A stretch of DNA of 64,000 bases from Flavobacteriales bacterium UBA2669 (GTDB lineage: Bacteria > Bacteroidota > Bacteroidia > Flavobacteriales_E > Vicingaceae). Shown here piece after piece: positions 34,556 through 44,202 of the stretch (the first letter of the stretch is position 1; every line of letters begins with the position of its first letter). The DNA is taken from contig DEMN01000012.1 of assembly GCA_002359215.1 (NCBI GenBank), positions 893,786-957,785 on the forward strand, in the 5' to 3' direction. The translations under genes were made by a program, and so were the position numbers. Below the pieces are notes generated by a model, which saw nothing but the letters and a program-made list of their open reading frames with translations, made no database searches and was not told where the DNA came from.

Positions 34556-36292
34556 TTAAATCCTCGACTGATACGTAAACAATTCAAAATAACGTCCTTG
34601 TTTAGCAATCAATTCATCATGGTTACCTTTTTCTTTTATCTCTCCATTCTCTATTACTAAAATTTGGTCAGCTTTGCGGATAGTACTTAATCGGTGTGCT
34701 ATTACAAATGTAGTTCTACCTTGCATTAAGTTCCCTAAACTAGCTTGTATCAACGCTTCGCTTTCGGTATCTAAGTTAGAGGTGGCTTCATCTAAAATTA
34801 ATATTTTAGGATCTGCCAGTATAGCTCTAGCAATAGCTATCCGTTGTCGTTGTCCTCCCGAAAGTTTAACACCTCTTTCCCCTATTACAGTTTCTAAGCC
34901 TTTTTCAAATCTATCGGTAAATTCATTTACATAAGCTGCTTTTACTGCTTCTTGTATAGCTTCTTCACTAGCATTTGGTCGAGGAAAAATAATATTTTCC
35001 CTAATCGTACCTTCAAATAAAAAATCATCTTGTAGTACTACTCCCAAATGTTTTCTATAACTATTTAAGGTGACTTTTGATAAATCTTTTCCATCTATGG
35101 TTATTTTACCCGAATGTGGTATTAAAAATGACGAAACCAAACTGGCAATGGTACTTTTTCCTGAACCGGAAGAGCCCACCAAAGCCGTTACTGAACCTCT
35201 GGGTGCATGAATATTGATGTTGCGAATTACTTCTTTGTCTTGTTCATAAGCAAAAGACACATTTTCAAAAGCGATATCTCCATTTACTGCTTCCAACTCT
35301 ATCACTCGCTCTTTTGTATCGTGTTCCGATTCCATGTTCATAATTTCTTCTGTTCGGTCTAATCCGGCAAAACCTTCTGTTAGCTGACTACCAATGTTGC
35401 TCATCTGCACTATAGGAGCTATCATAAATCCTAAATAAAGGGTAAATGCCAAGAAATCTCCAAAAGTTAATTCATCATGCATAATCATATATCCTCCAAT
35501 TCCCATAATACCTGTGGAAGCAAGCCCTAGTAAAAAAGTAGCTGAACTGGTAATTAAAGCGGTAGAAGTAAGGCTTTTTTTAATGTTTAAGAACAACTTT
35601 TCTACCCCTGTTTCAAAACTTTTTATTTCTTGTTGCTCAGCATTAAAACCTTTTACCACCCTTACCCCATTTAAAGTTTCTGTTAATCGACCAGTTACTT
35701 CTGCATTTATTTTCCCTCGTTCTCTAAAAATAGGGCGAATAAATCCAAAAGCTTTCATAGCAACAAATCCGAATATAGCAACAGGAACAAGCACATAAGC
35801 AGTCATCATTGGACTAATTTTTATTAATAGTATCAAAGAAATGACAGCAGTTAGTGTTCCTCCTACCAATTGCACTAAACCTGTTCCTACTATGTTTCTT
35901 ACACCTTCTACATCTGTCATAATTCTAGAAACCAACTCTCCTGATTTACTGTTATCAAAAAAACTAACAGGCAGACTCAATATTTTTTGCTGCACCTTCA
36001 CTCGCAATTGAGCAATTAAATGCTGTGCTTCAACACTCAATAGTTTGGTCAACAAAAACGAAGTAACGGCTTGGACCAAAATTGCTCCAGCAACAACAAG
36101 GATTATAGTGTATAGTTTATCAAAATCTTTATTGACAATAACATCATCAATTAAGTACTTAGAAGCTCCAGGAAGAATTAAACTTGCTAAACGGCTAATT
36201 ACAATAAGGATTAACCCCACAAAAAGTAATTTTTTTCTTGGCCAAATAATGGTTTTAAATACGCTACCTATGGATACTTTTGTTTTGCTCAT
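34556..36292 (-). CDS. MsbA-like ABC exporter, fused permease-ATPase
   Basis: A 578-residue half transporter. The N-terminal half has six membrane helices; the C-terminal half carries Walker A 'GSSGSGKST', the signature 'LSGGQRQRIAIARAIL', Walker B 'ILILDEATSNLD' and the switch His in 'VIAHRLST'. Such exporters dimerise to flip lipid A or other amphiphiles across the inner membrane. The substrate is not certain. Confidence 0.92.
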   Translation of the reverse strand: MSKTKVSIGSVFKTIIWPRKKLLFVGLILIVISRLASLILPGASKYLIDDVIVNKDFDKLYTIILVVAGAILVQAVTSFLLTKLLSVEAQHLIAQLRVKVQQKILSLPVSFFDNSKSGELVSRIMTDVEGVRNIVGTGLVQLVGGTLTAVISLILLIKISPMMTAYVLVPVAIFGFVAMKAFGFIRPIFRERGKINAEVTGRLTETLNGVRVVKGFNAEQQEIKSFETGVEKLFLNIKKSLTSTALITSSATFLLGLASTGIMGIGGYMIMHDELTFGDFLAFTLYLGFMIAPIVQMSNIGSQLTEGFAGLDRTEEIMNMESEHDTKERVIELEAVNGDIAFENVSFAYEQDKEVIRNINIHAPRGSVTALVGSSGSGKSTIASLVSSFLIPHSGKITIDGKDLSKVTLNSYRKHLGVVLQDDFLFEGTIRENIIFPRPNASEEAIQEAVKAAYVNEFTDRFEKGLETVIGERGVKLSGGQRQRIAIARAILADPKILILDEATSNLDTESEALIQASLGNLMQGRTTFVIAHRLSTIRKADQILVIENGEIKEKGNHDELIAKQGRYFELFTYQSRI

Positions 36293-36333
36293 AATGTGGA
36301 TAAATTGAATTCGTAAAATTACTTTTAATCAAT

Positions 36334-36341
36334 TACTTTTG
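36334..36341 (+). promoter_or_regulatory. -7 box of the DNA alkyltransferase gene
   Basis: TACTTTTG fits TAnnTTTG and ends 5 nt before the ATG at 36347, implying a nearly leaderless transcript. Confidence 0.4.
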
Positions 36342-36346
36342 TTGGT

Positions 36347-36865
36347 ATGATAGTGATTTATATTCACCAAATAGATTCTCCATTAGGTTTGTTAACTGTT
36401 GGAGCTACCAACAAAGGAATCTGCTTGTTAGAATTTAATAATGAACAACGCATTGCCAAACATCTTGATCAGTTTAATAAACGTGAGGAAGTAGTATTGA
36501 TTAATGCAACATCCGATTTGATTACTCAAGCAGAAGAACAGTTAAAAAAATACTTTAATGGTGAACTTAAAACGTTTGATTTGCAATTGGATATGGTAGG
36601 AACGGATTTTCAATTAAGAGTTTGGAAGGAATTATTGAAAGTTCCTTATGGTGTTACTCGAAGTTATAAAGAACAGGCTATTGCTGTAGGAGATTTAAAA
36701 GCCATAAGAGCTGTAGCCACTGCTAACGGAGAAAATAAAATTTCTATTATTATTCCTTGTCACCGCATTATTGGTTCTGATGGTAGTTTAACCGGTTATG
36801 GTGGTGGTATTTGGCGTAAACAAAAATTACTGGAATTGGAGACCAACCAAACAACCTTGTTTTAA
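36347..36865 (+). CDS. ogt: Methylated-DNA-protein cysteine methyltransferase
   Basis: A 172-residue suicide repair protein that removes methyl groups from O6-methylguanine. The acceptor is Cys138 in 'IIPCHRIIGSDGSLTGYGGG', preceded by the DNA-binding helix region 'YGVTRSYKEQAIAVGDLKAI' containing the arginine finger. There is no N-terminal Ada domain. The start follows the promoter box closely. Confidence 0.93.
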   Translation: MIVIYIHQIDSPLGLLTVGATNKGICLLEFNNEQRIAKHLDQFNKREEVVLINATSDLITQAEEQLKKYFNGELKTFDLQLDMVGTDFQLRVWKELLKVPYGVTRSYKEQAIAVGDLKAIRAVATANGENKISIIIPCHRIIGSDGSLTGYGGGIWRKQKLLELETNQTTLF

Positions 36866-36944
36866 GTTTTTTTCTTTTGTTTATTCTCTTATTTTAATCG
36901 TCATTCCTGTCTCCTATCTAAGCAAAAATTTTAAACAATAAAAG

Positions 36945-36989
36945 ATTCTCGATAATTTTCTAGATTCCTTGAAAATTTCGAGAATGACG
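36945..36989. repeat. Dispersed intergenic hairpin, copy 2 (CTCGA/TCGAG stem)
   Basis: ATTCTCGA with AATTTTC faces GAAAATT with TCGAGAAT, followed by GACG. It is the same element as copies at 24684 and 56634 with both stem sides changed together. A CATTCCTG motif precedes it at 36901. Confidence 0.6.
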
Positions 36990-37010
36990 TTTGTTGTAAT
37001 ATTAGATTTC

Positions 37011-37460
37011 TTACACTTTCTTCACTCGAACAGCATTCAGTCCTTTTTGACCTTGTTCTAGTTCAAAAGTTACTTTGTCGTTTTCACCAATTTCGTCAAT
37101 TAATCCGCTAACATGAACAAAATATTTTTCTTGGTTATCGGTATCTAGTATAAATCCGTACCCTTTAGAGCTATCGAAAAAAGAAACTTTTCCTTTTCTA
37201 TTAGGATTAAATTCTTCATCTACTCTTTTAGAAACGCCTAACTCAATGTTTTCGGCTTTAATAACTTTCTTTTTTTTGTTGGGGTCTGGTGGAGTATCGG
37301 TAATCATACCGTTTTCATCAACATAAGCAATCATGCTATCGAAGTCGCCATCAGATGAGTTGGCTTTACGTTCTTCTTTTTTGGCTAATTTATCTTGACG
37401 TTTTTTTAATCTTTTTTTCTCTTTTTCTTTTTTGTTGTAGGTTTGTTGCGATTTTGCCAT
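37011..37460 (-). CDS. Cold-shock-domain protein with basic N-terminal extension
   Basis: A 149-residue protein. The first 35 residues are very Lys-rich ('KKEKEKKRLKKRQDKLAKK'), then an acidic linker, then a C-terminal cold-shock domain (from about residue 85) with 'GKVSFFDSSKGYGFI' and 'KYFVHVSGL', the RNP1- and RNP2-like motifs. It probably binds single-stranded RNA or DNA. The extension is a Bacteroidota-type variation. Confidence 0.88.
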   Translation of the reverse strand: MAKSQQTYNKKEKEKKRLKKRQDKLAKKEERKANSSDGDFDSMIAYVDENGMITDTPPDPNKKKKVIKAENIELGVSKRVDEEFNPNRKGKVSFFDSSKGYGFILDTDNQEKYFVHVSGLIDEIGENDKVTFELEQGQKGLNAVRVKKV

Positions 37461-37650
37461 TGTATAGTTTAGTTGTTAATTCACACACAATCTGAATATT
37501 GCATGTAATTTTGAGCTTTCAGGCTGCAAAGGTAGGCTTTTTATGTGCTGTATTTATGAATTTCACTGCTTTTAATTACTTCATTTCGAATTAATTTTAA
37601 AACCTAAATAAATCTTAATTTTAACATCCTAACCTATATGTAATTAAGTT

Positions 37651-38811
37651 ATGAAAAACTTGTTCTTACTTGACAAAGATATTGTTTACCTGAATTTTGG
37701 TTCTTTTGGAGCTTGTCCTAAAGAAATTTTTGAAGACTATATAAAATGGCAATACCTACTCGAAAAAGAACCCGTACAGTTTATTGCTCATAATGGTATT
37801 AACTATGTGAAAACTGCACTAAATAGCTTAGCTGACTATATTCATTGTGATTCATCTGACCTTGTATTTGTTCCTAATCCTACTTTTGCTGTTAATATAT
37901 TGGCTAAAAATATAAAACTCTCTCTGGAAGATGAAATTTTAACTACTAACCTAGAGTATGGAGCCCTGGATAGAACTTGGAATTTTTATTGCAATGCCTC
38001 AGGAGCTAAATATGTTCAACAACCAATAAGTTTACCAATTCAGTCTAAAGAAGCTTTCTTAAAAGAGTTTTGGAAAGGCTATTCTGATAAAACCAAAGGA
38101 GTTTTCATAAGTCATATTACCAGTAGCACAGCTCTTATTTTGCCTGTAAAAGAAATTTGTGAGGAAGCTAAAAAAAGAGGACTAATTACTATTATTGATG
38201 GAGCCCATGTTCCGGGACATATTGATTTAGACCTAAGTGAAATTGAAGCAGATTTTTATACCGGAGCTTGTCATAAATGGATGATGACTCCCAAAGGCTG
38301 TTCTTTTCTTTATGCTAAACCTGAGTTCCAAAAAATGCTAGATCCTCTAATTATTAGTTGGGGGTATGAAAGTACTTCCCCATCTGATTCGCAGTTTTTT
38401 GATTACCATCAATTTAATGGCACCAGAGACTTTTCTGCTTATTTAACAGTTCCTAAAGCCATTAAATTTATGGAAAAACATAACTGGAAAAAAGTGGCAG
38501 AGGATTGTAAAGAGAAATTACTATCTGTTGCACCAACTCTTTTTGAAGTACTAAAAACTAACCCCTTAGCACCATTAAATAAAGAATTTTATGGACAAAT
38601 ATGTAGTGCTGAAATAACAACTCCATCACCGGAAAAACTAAAAGAATTGTTATTCAATAAATATCATATTGAAATTCCTATTATGAAACATGGTAATAAA
38701 TGTTTTATTCGTTTTTCATTCCAGGCTTTTAATAGCACTAATGAAATAGCTTATTTAGTTCAATGCATTAGAGAAATAATAAAGGAAACAGATTTAATAC
38801 AAGTGAACTAA
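37651..38811 (+). CDS. Class V PLP-dependent aminotransferase (isopenicillin-N epimerase-like)
   Basis: A 386-residue protein of the class V fold. The PLP region reads 'TIIDGAHVPGHIDLDLSE' and the lysine is in 'FYTGACHKWMMTPKGCSFLY'. The start 'YLNFGSFGACPKEIF' is typical of the isopenicillin-N epimerase/cysteine desulfurase branch. The active-site cysteine of desulfurases is not evident, so it is more likely an aminotransferase or epimerase. The substrate is unknown. Confidence 0.85.
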   Translation: MKNLFLLDKDIVYLNFGSFGACPKEIFEDYIKWQYLLEKEPVQFIAHNGINYVKTALNSLADYIHCDSSDLVFVPNPTFAVNILAKNIKLSLEDEILTTNLEYGALDRTWNFYCNASGAKYVQQPISLPIQSKEAFLKEFWKGYSDKTKGVFISHITSSTALILPVKEICEEAKKRGLITIIDGAHVPGHIDLDLSEIEADFYTGACHKWMMTPKGCSFLYAKPEFQKMLDPLIISWGYESTSPSDSQFFDYHQFNGTRDFSAYLTVPKAIKFMEKHNWKKVAEDCKEKLLSVAPTLFEVLKTNPLAPLNKEFYGQICSAEITTPSPEKLKELLFNKYHIEIPIMKHGNKCFIRFSFQAFNSTNEIAYLVQCIREIIKETDLIQVN

Positions 38812-39603
38812 TTAGTTTCCTTCTAACTTTTCAACTCTGTGTTTAAGATCTTTAAGCTCTATACCAACACTTCTCATCAAATTAAGAATGTTTGCCGGAT
38901 TAATTTCATCTTCTTGATACTGCCCAATACATAAATTGAGTTTAAATTGCCATATTTCCAATACTTCAGATAAATGCAACATGTAAGGTTCATACATTTT
39001 ATTATCAGATGAGAGCATTAATATTCCCTCCTCCATCCTATCCGTAAATACTCGTTTGTAAACTAATCCGTCATTTTTTGTAAGGATAATATAACAATAA
39101 CTGTTTTTTACTTGGTGAGGCCCTTCTAAATATTCTCCCACTACTACATCACCATCTTTTACCCACGGATGCATAGAATCTCCTTTAATAGGAAAAGCCC
39201 TGTGTTTTCCTGTTGGTAAAAAATTTAAACTCATAATGGGTAAATCAGCAATGTATTCAGTATCGGTATAACCTTGTAAATAGCCAGCCGAAGCTTCTTT
39301 GGTAACCACTTCAATTACATCATTATTGTTAGCATCTACTTTTATAGGAAATAAAATCCGCTGATTACCAATATCCATAAAAGTATCATCTTGGGCTAAG
39401 GTTAAATCGTTTTTTACCAGTGCATCTATCGGAATTTTAAAAAATTCAGACAACACAATAAGTGTTTCTATTGGCGGAACAGATCTACCTTCTTCATAAG
39501 AACCAATTCTAGATTTAGTAACCTCTATTGCTTGAGCAAACTGCTCTTGTGTCAAGCCTTTTAACATTCGTAAATGCTTGATGTTTTTTGAAATTTTCAT
39601 CAT
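38812..39603 (-). CDS. Xre/S24 repressor, LexA/CI-like
   Basis: A 263-residue protein: N-terminal helix-turn-helix ('LTQEQFAQAIEVTKSRIGSY'), then a C-terminal S24 domain. Catalytic Ser143 is in 'KGDSMHP', Lys183 in 'GLVYKRV', and a cleavage-like Ala106-Gly107 sits in 'EASAGYLQG', 37 residues before the serine, as in LexA. It could respond to DNA damage. It is divergent from an SplB-like gene, with operators in the 63-nt gap. Confidence 0.87.
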   Translation of the reverse strand: MMKISKNIKHLRMLKGLTQEQFAQAIEVTKSRIGSYEEGRSVPPIETLIVLSEFFKIPIDALVKNDLTLAQDDTFMDIGNQRILFPIKVDANNNDVIEVVTKEASAGYLQGYTDTEYIADLPIMSLNFLPTGKHRAFPIKGDSMHPWVKDGDVVVGEYLEGPHQVKNSYCYIILTKNDGLVYKRVFTDRMEEGILMLSSDNKMYEPYMLHLSEVLEIWQFKLNLCIGQYQEDEINPANILNLMRSVGIELKDLKHRVEKLEGN

Positions 39604-39608
39604 AACTA

Positions 39609-39649
39609 CAAATATAAGTCAAATAATCTACATATTATAGTTATATTTG
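39609..39649. promoter_or_regulatory. Divergent promoters with inverted -7 boxes
   Basis: TATATTTG appears on the plus strand (39642-39649) and on the minus strand (39609-39616, read as CAAATATA), placed as mirror images 25 nt apart. Each fits TAnnTTTG, one for the radical SAM gene and one for the repressor. The symmetry also makes AACTACAAATATA/TATATTTGTA a possible operator for the repressor itself. Confidence 0.5.
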
Positions 39650-39666
39650 TAAAATAATTTAAAACT

Positions 39667-40704
39667 ATGCGAGGTAGAGGAAGTCAAATACAGGTAAACA
39701 ACAAATTTGCTAAAACCGCTTATATAAACGAACATATAGAAGGTATTGATGTGCCTTTTTTGGAAGATACTAAAACCGAATACATTGCAGAATTTCCTAA
39801 AAAGATAGTCAACAAAGTGTATAGCCCTACTGTACCGTTTGTTTATTCTATGAATCCATATCAGGGCTGCGAACATGGTTGTGTTTATTGTTATGCAAGG
39901 GAAAGTCACCAATACTGGGGGTACGGAGCAGGATTAGATTTTGAACGTAAAATTATCTACAAGCCTGAAGCTCCTAAATTGTTAGAAAAACAGTTTAACA
40001 CCAAAAATTGGAAGGTCAGTCCTATTATGTTGTCAGGAAATACCGATTGCTACCAACCTATAGAGAGAAAGCTAAAAATTACAAGAGAAATATTAAAGGT
40101 ATGTTTAAAATACAAACATCCTGTGAGTATCATCACTAAAAATGCGTTGATTCAAAGAGATATTGATTTATTGATTCCTTTAGCAAAATTGAATTTAGTG
40201 CATGTAAGCTTAAGCATTACTTCATTCGATAATAAATTAAGAAGCTTATTAGAGCCAAGAACTGCTTCTGTACAAAAGAAACTGGAAACATTAGAGTTGT
40301 TATCTGCCAATAATATTCCTGTAAATGTGATGGTGGCTCCTATAATTCCCGGATTAAACAGTCATGAAATCCCTAATATTGTTAAAAAAGTTGCAGCATC
40401 AGGAGCTTTATCTGTTGGCTACACTACAGTTAGGCTAAATGGAGAAATTGCTGAAATTTTTGAAGATTGGCTACGCAAAACTTATCCGGAAAGAGCCGAT
40501 AAAGTATTGAATCAGATAAAAGAAATAAATAATGGTAGTTTAGAGAGTAAAGGAAAGAATAGACTAAAACTACACGGAGAAACAGCAGTAATGATAAAAA
40601 ATATGTTTGATGTAGCCAGAAAAAAATACCTAAAAGACAAAGTTTGGCCGGCTTATGATTTAACTGCTTTTTGTCATCCGACTAGTCAATTGAGTTTGTT
40701 TTAA
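39667..40704 (+). CDS. Radical SAM protein, SplB-like
   Basis: A 345-residue protein with the iron-sulphur motif CxxxCxxC at Cys68, Cys72 and Cys75 in 'NPYQGCEHGCVYCYAR'. It matches the PA0069/SplB-like family ('YKPEAPKLLEKQF', 'ISIITKNALIQRD', 'LRSLLEPRTAS'). Spore photoproduct lyase repairs UV-damaged DNA, but non-sporulating bacteria also have relatives whose role is unproved. It is divergent from the S24 repressor and convergent with the DUF4249 gene, overlapping it by 4 nt. Confidence 0.85.
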   Translation: MRGRGSQIQVNNKFAKTAYINEHIEGIDVPFLEDTKTEYIAEFPKKIVNKVYSPTVPFVYSMNPYQGCEHGCVYCYARESHQYWGYGAGLDFERKIIYKPEAPKLLEKQFNTKNWKVSPIMLSGNTDCYQPIERKLKITREILKVCLKYKHPVSIITKNALIQRDIDLLIPLAKLNLVHVSLSITSFDNKLRSLLEPRTASVQKKLETLELLSANNIPVNVMVAPIIPGLNSHEIPNIVKKVAASGALSVGYTTVRLNGEIAEIFEDWLRKTYPERADKVLNQIKEINNGSLESKGKNRLKLHGETAVMIKNMFDVARKKYLKDKVWPAYDLTAFCHPTSQLSLF

Positions 40705-41654
40705 TCCACTAAAATAAGTGTATCGTAAGTTACTCCATACCCCCCCCAAACACCTAAACCACCACCTTCAATGTTAGTGGTAACAGTAGTTGGTGCTGAA
40801 AAAGGATTTCCGGAACTCATAGCTGCAGCTTCAAAACTTTCCCAAAATTTAAAATGATAATAATCTATGGTACAAAACTTAATAATAACCGTGTCACCTT
40901 GTTGATAGTAATATGATGTTTCGGCTAAATCATCAGGAGCTTGAGAACCGGGTTCTTTACCTCTACCAAAATTACCTTCAAAAGTAAGTCCGTTAATAAA
41001 TTGATCATCAAAGGCAGAACCAAAGATAGGTATAAAACGGCTGTCCTTTCCAAGTCTTTTAGTATAAAGCCTATAAGCGTTTCCTAATTGTGGAGGGTCT
41101 GAAAGTTCAAACCAAATATATCCGAAATTACTGTAACCCGGCTGATCTTTATACCAATAACTATTCATAAAAACTAATGGTGGAATTTCTGTTGTTGAAG
41201 TCAGTACTTCATCACCTGAGGAAATATATAAGGAATATGTTTTGCCTACTTCACCAAAAATAGTAGAATCTAAGGTAGTATAAAGACAAAACCCGAAAGT
41301 TTGTAAGTTACTTAATGAAACACCTATTAACTCTGCAACAGCGGGTAAAAGTGAATCAGGTAATTGGTTGGTACAAATTTCTGTAAGTTGCACCGTATTA
41401 GTTCCGTTAGAAACTGTTACTAATGCATCACTTACAAAAAGTGTTTGTAAAGAGTTGATGTCTGTTGGTTCAAAATAAGGAGATGTTTTAGTTAAAATAA
41501 CAAAAGGAGGTCTGCCCTGCTCTATGTTTCCCTCAACAACCAATTTGGTTTGAGCATCAGGCAAATCAATTTCTATTTCTTTTTCGCAAGAAACCAACAC
41601 CATTGCTAGCATAAGTAGCAATAAAACAGGGGTAATATGGTTTAATTTGTTCAT
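40701..41654 (-). CDS. DUF4249 outer-membrane-associated lipoprotein
   Basis: A 317-residue lipoprotein (signal with 'LMLAMVLVSCEKE', lipobox Cys about 23). The conserved DUF4249 pattern is seen in 'KLVVEGNIEQGRPPFVILTK' and 'DALVTVSNGTNTVQLTE', then 'YSLYISSGDEVLTSTTEIPP'. It lies 12 nt after a TonB receptor gene, the usual Bacteroidota pairing in which the lipoprotein accompanies the receptor. Confidence 0.87.
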   Translation of the reverse strand: MNKLNHITPVLLLLMLAMVLVSCEKEIEIDLPDAQTKLVVEGNIEQGRPPFVILTKTSPYFEPTDINSLQTLFVSDALVTVSNGTNTVQLTEICTNQLPDSLLPAVAELIGVSLSNLQTFGFCLYTTLDSTIFGEVGKTYSLYISSGDEVLTSTTEIPPLVFMNSYWYKDQPGYSNFGYIWFELSDPPQLGNAYRLYTKRLGKDSRFIPIFGSAFDDQFINGLTFEGNFGRGKEPGSQAPDDLAETSYYYQQGDTVIIKFCTIDYYHFKFWESFEAAAMSSGNPFSAPTTVTTNIEGGGLGVWGGYGVTYDTLILVD

Positions 41655-41665
41655 AATAATTGGTT

Positions 41666-44032
41666 TTAAAAACTAAAATTCCAAGATATGGAAGGAATTA
41701 TTCCAAATAATGAAACTTGTTTTGCTTTAATATCTAAACTGCCATTGTAAACATTTCCTTCATTAGAGAAGTAAATGAAATAAGGGTTTTTTCTATTGTA
41801 AAGGTTATAAATAGAGAAATTCCAGCTCGATTTAAACTTTTTTGTTTCCTTTCCTTTTAATGTTAAAGCAACATCCATTCTGTGGAAAGCTTCCATTCTG
41901 TAAGAGTTTCTTTCTCCGTACTCGTTTACCACTTGTCCTTCTATAATATAACGAGCTGCAGGAAGTGTTAGAGCATTTCCCGAAGCATAAACCCAAGTTG
42001 CACCTAAAATTAAGCGGTCGGAAATTTCGTAATTAAAAACTACTGAAGCATCATGTCTTCTATCGTATCTTGGGTAAAATGGTTTCCCGTTGTTTAAATC
42101 ATCAAATTGTCTTTTTGTCCATGCTAACGTGTAACCTATCCAACCATTAATTTTTCCTACTTTTTTCTTTAAGAAAAACTCAGCTCCATACGACCAACCT
42201 TTACCAAAAGTAAGGTTATTATCTACATTCGTTCCACTATCATCCTGAGGCATTGCTCCATCTTTATATTCTACTTGATTTTTCATATCCTTATAATACA
42301 CTTCAACAGATGTTTCCCATTTATTTTTAAAAATATTTCTAAAATAACCTAAAGCATATTGAGTAGAAAATTGAGGTTTAGTAACTTCAGTACTCGGTAT
42401 CCATTGGTCTGTAGGTAAAGAAACCGAAGCTAAGGTAGCTAAATGAATGTATTGATAATTTTGTGTAAACGAAGCTTTAACAGAAGCTTTATCGTTAAAA
42501 GCATAACGAGTAATAAATCTTGGTTCCAATCCTTGATACAGCTTTACGGTCTCCCCTTTATCATACTCAATAGTATCTAGAGGAGCACCTCTTTCATCAT
42601 TAATATAGCGTTTAAATGGACCAATATGTTGGTAAACGGTATATCTTAGTCCAGGTTGAATTTTAAATTTTTCACTAATATCCCATTCATCAGAAACATA
42701 CAAAGCTCCTTCGTTAGCATAGTTAATAATTACATCTCCAGTATTAAATTCAACATCGGCAGAACTTACTTCTGCACTATTAGGAGTAAATTTATGAAAG
42801 GTATAAGCTCCTCCAAACTTTATTTTATGTAAAATAGAAGGTAAATAAGTATAGTCAGCTTTTAAATTATAGTCAGTAATTCCTGAATATAATCCAAACT
42901 CAAATTGATCTTGTTTGGCAATTACCTTAAACCTATAGTCTGTAAAAGAAGCAGTAACATCTCCATAAAATTCATCATTAAAAATATGACTCCACTTTAA
43001 AGCGACTATACTGTTTCCCCATGGTGTATTCAGTTCAAAACCATCATCAGAATTTTTAAAAGTAAACACATCTCTACCCAAATAACCACTCAAGCTCAAT
43101 CTATCTTTTGATGATAATATATAATTGAATTTAGCGTTAAAATCATAAAAATAGTAGTTACTCCCTTTAAATTTTGAAGAGTCGCTAACAAAAGGTTGAG
43201 CTAAATCTCCAGCATAAGTTCTTCTGGCAGAAACCAAAAAAGCGGCCGTATCTTTTTTTATTGGCCCTTGTACTGTTAATCTGGATGAAATTACACCTAT
43301 ACCTCCATCAACTCTATATTTTTTCATATCCCCATTATTCATGGAAATATCTAAAACAGATGATAATCTTCCGCCATATTCAGCAGGCATACCACCTTTT
43401 ACCAACTTCACTTCATCAATAGCATCTGCATTAAAAACTGAAAAAAAACCAAATAAATGGGATGCATTATAAACAGTAGCTCCATCAAGCAAAATTAAGT
43501 TTTGATCAGGTCCACCACCTCTAACATAAAACCCGGAGTTTCCTTCACCTGCATTTTGCACTCCTGGTAACAACTGTATGGTTTTTAACACATCTACTTC
43601 ACCAAAAATAGCAGGCAATGTTTTTACCTTATCCATTTTTAATTCTACTGTACTCATTACAGCCTCATCTGTATTCTGATTTTCTTTTTCACCAACCACA
43701 GTAAACTCTTCAGCAGTAATTACAGCTGGTTCAATTTTGCGGTTAATTTTAGTGTTTTTATTAAGTACTAAAGGAATTTCTTGTTCATTAAAACCTATAT
43801 ATGAAATTACTAGGGTGTAATTACCTTTAGGAAGACTTAAAGAATAAAAACCTTTATCATTAGTTGCTGTTCCTTTACGAGTTTCTTTAATATAAACCGT
43901 AGCCCCAACAGCAGGCTCATTGGTAGATGCATCTGTAATAGTTCCACTAACTGTATAATTTTGTGCTGTTATATTATTGGCATTTAAAAGCAACAATACG
44001 CTTAATAAAACTAGCAAACAAAAACCTCTCAT
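41666..44032 (-). CDS. TonB-dependent receptor with carboxypeptidase-like N-domain
   Basis: A 788-residue outer-membrane protein. After a signal peptide comes a carboxypeptidase-regulatory-like beta-sandwich ('VSGTITDASTNEPAVGATVYI'), then the plug domain (from about residue 120, 'NSGFYVRGGGPDQNLILLDG') and a large beta-barrel ending in F ('SISWNFSF'). The ligand is not apparent. It forms an operon with the DUF4249 gene. Confidence 0.92.
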   Translation of the reverse strand: MRGFCLLVLLSVLLLLNANNITAQNYTVSGTITDASTNEPAVGATVYIKETRKGTATNDKGFYSLSLPKGNYTLVISYIGFNEQEIPLVLNKNTKINRKIEPAVITAEEFTVVGEKENQNTDEAVMSTVELKMDKVKTLPAIFGEVDVLKTIQLLPGVQNAGEGNSGFYVRGGGPDQNLILLDGATVYNASHLFGFFSVFNADAIDEVKLVKGGMPAEYGGRLSSVLDISMNNGDMKKYRVDGGIGVISSRLTVQGPIKKDTAAFLVSARRTYAGDLAQPFVSDSSKFKGSNYYFYDFNAKFNYILSSKDRLSLSGYLGRDVFTFKNSDDGFELNTPWGNSIVALKWSHIFNDEFYGDVTASFTDYRFKVIAKQDQFEFGLYSGITDYNLKADYTYLPSILHKIKFGGAYTFHKFTPNSAEVSSADVEFNTGDVIINYANEGALYVSDEWDISEKFKIQPGLRYTVYQHIGPFKRYINDERGAPLDTIEYDKGETVKLYQGLEPRFITRYAFNDKASVKASFTQNYQYIHLATLASVSLPTDQWIPSTEVTKPQFSTQYALGYFRNIFKNKWETSVEVYYKDMKNQVEYKDGAMPQDDSGTNVDNNLTFGKGWSYGAEFFLKKKVGKINGWIGYTLAWTKRQFDDLNNGKPFYPRYDRRHDASVVFNYEISDRLILGATWVYASGNALTLPAARYIIEGQVVNEYGERNSYRMEAFHRMDVALTLKGKETKKFKSSWNFSIYNLYNRKNPYFIYFSNEGNVYNGSLDIKAKQVSLFGIIPSISWNFSF

Positions 44033-44098
44033 TTCATTTTAATTAGGCGACAAATTTACCTATTAAAGCGTTTGTTCTAAGTATGAAGGAGTATTTTA

Positions 44099-44129
44099 TT
44101 TTTGTTAAATTATATTAATTTAACAAAAA
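44099..44129. promoter_or_regulatory. 14-bp inverted repeat between divergent genes
   Basis: TTTTTGTTAAATTA and its perfect complement TAATTTAACAAAAA flank TAT. It is about 70 nt upstream of the TonB receptor start and about 70 nt from the YciI gene, so it may be a dimeric-regulator operator for either. Confidence 0.5.
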
Positions 44130-44170
44130 CATCTAGTTTAACTTTTCCTCATTCTACTCCAATTATTCTT

Positions 44171-44178
44171 TATTTTTG
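44171..44178 (+). promoter_or_regulatory. -7 box of the YciI-like gene
   Basis: TATTTTTG fits TAnnTTTG and lies 24 nt before the ATG at 44203. Confidence 0.4.
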
Positions 44179-44202
44179 CAACTTAACTAAATCTTTCAAT
44201 AC

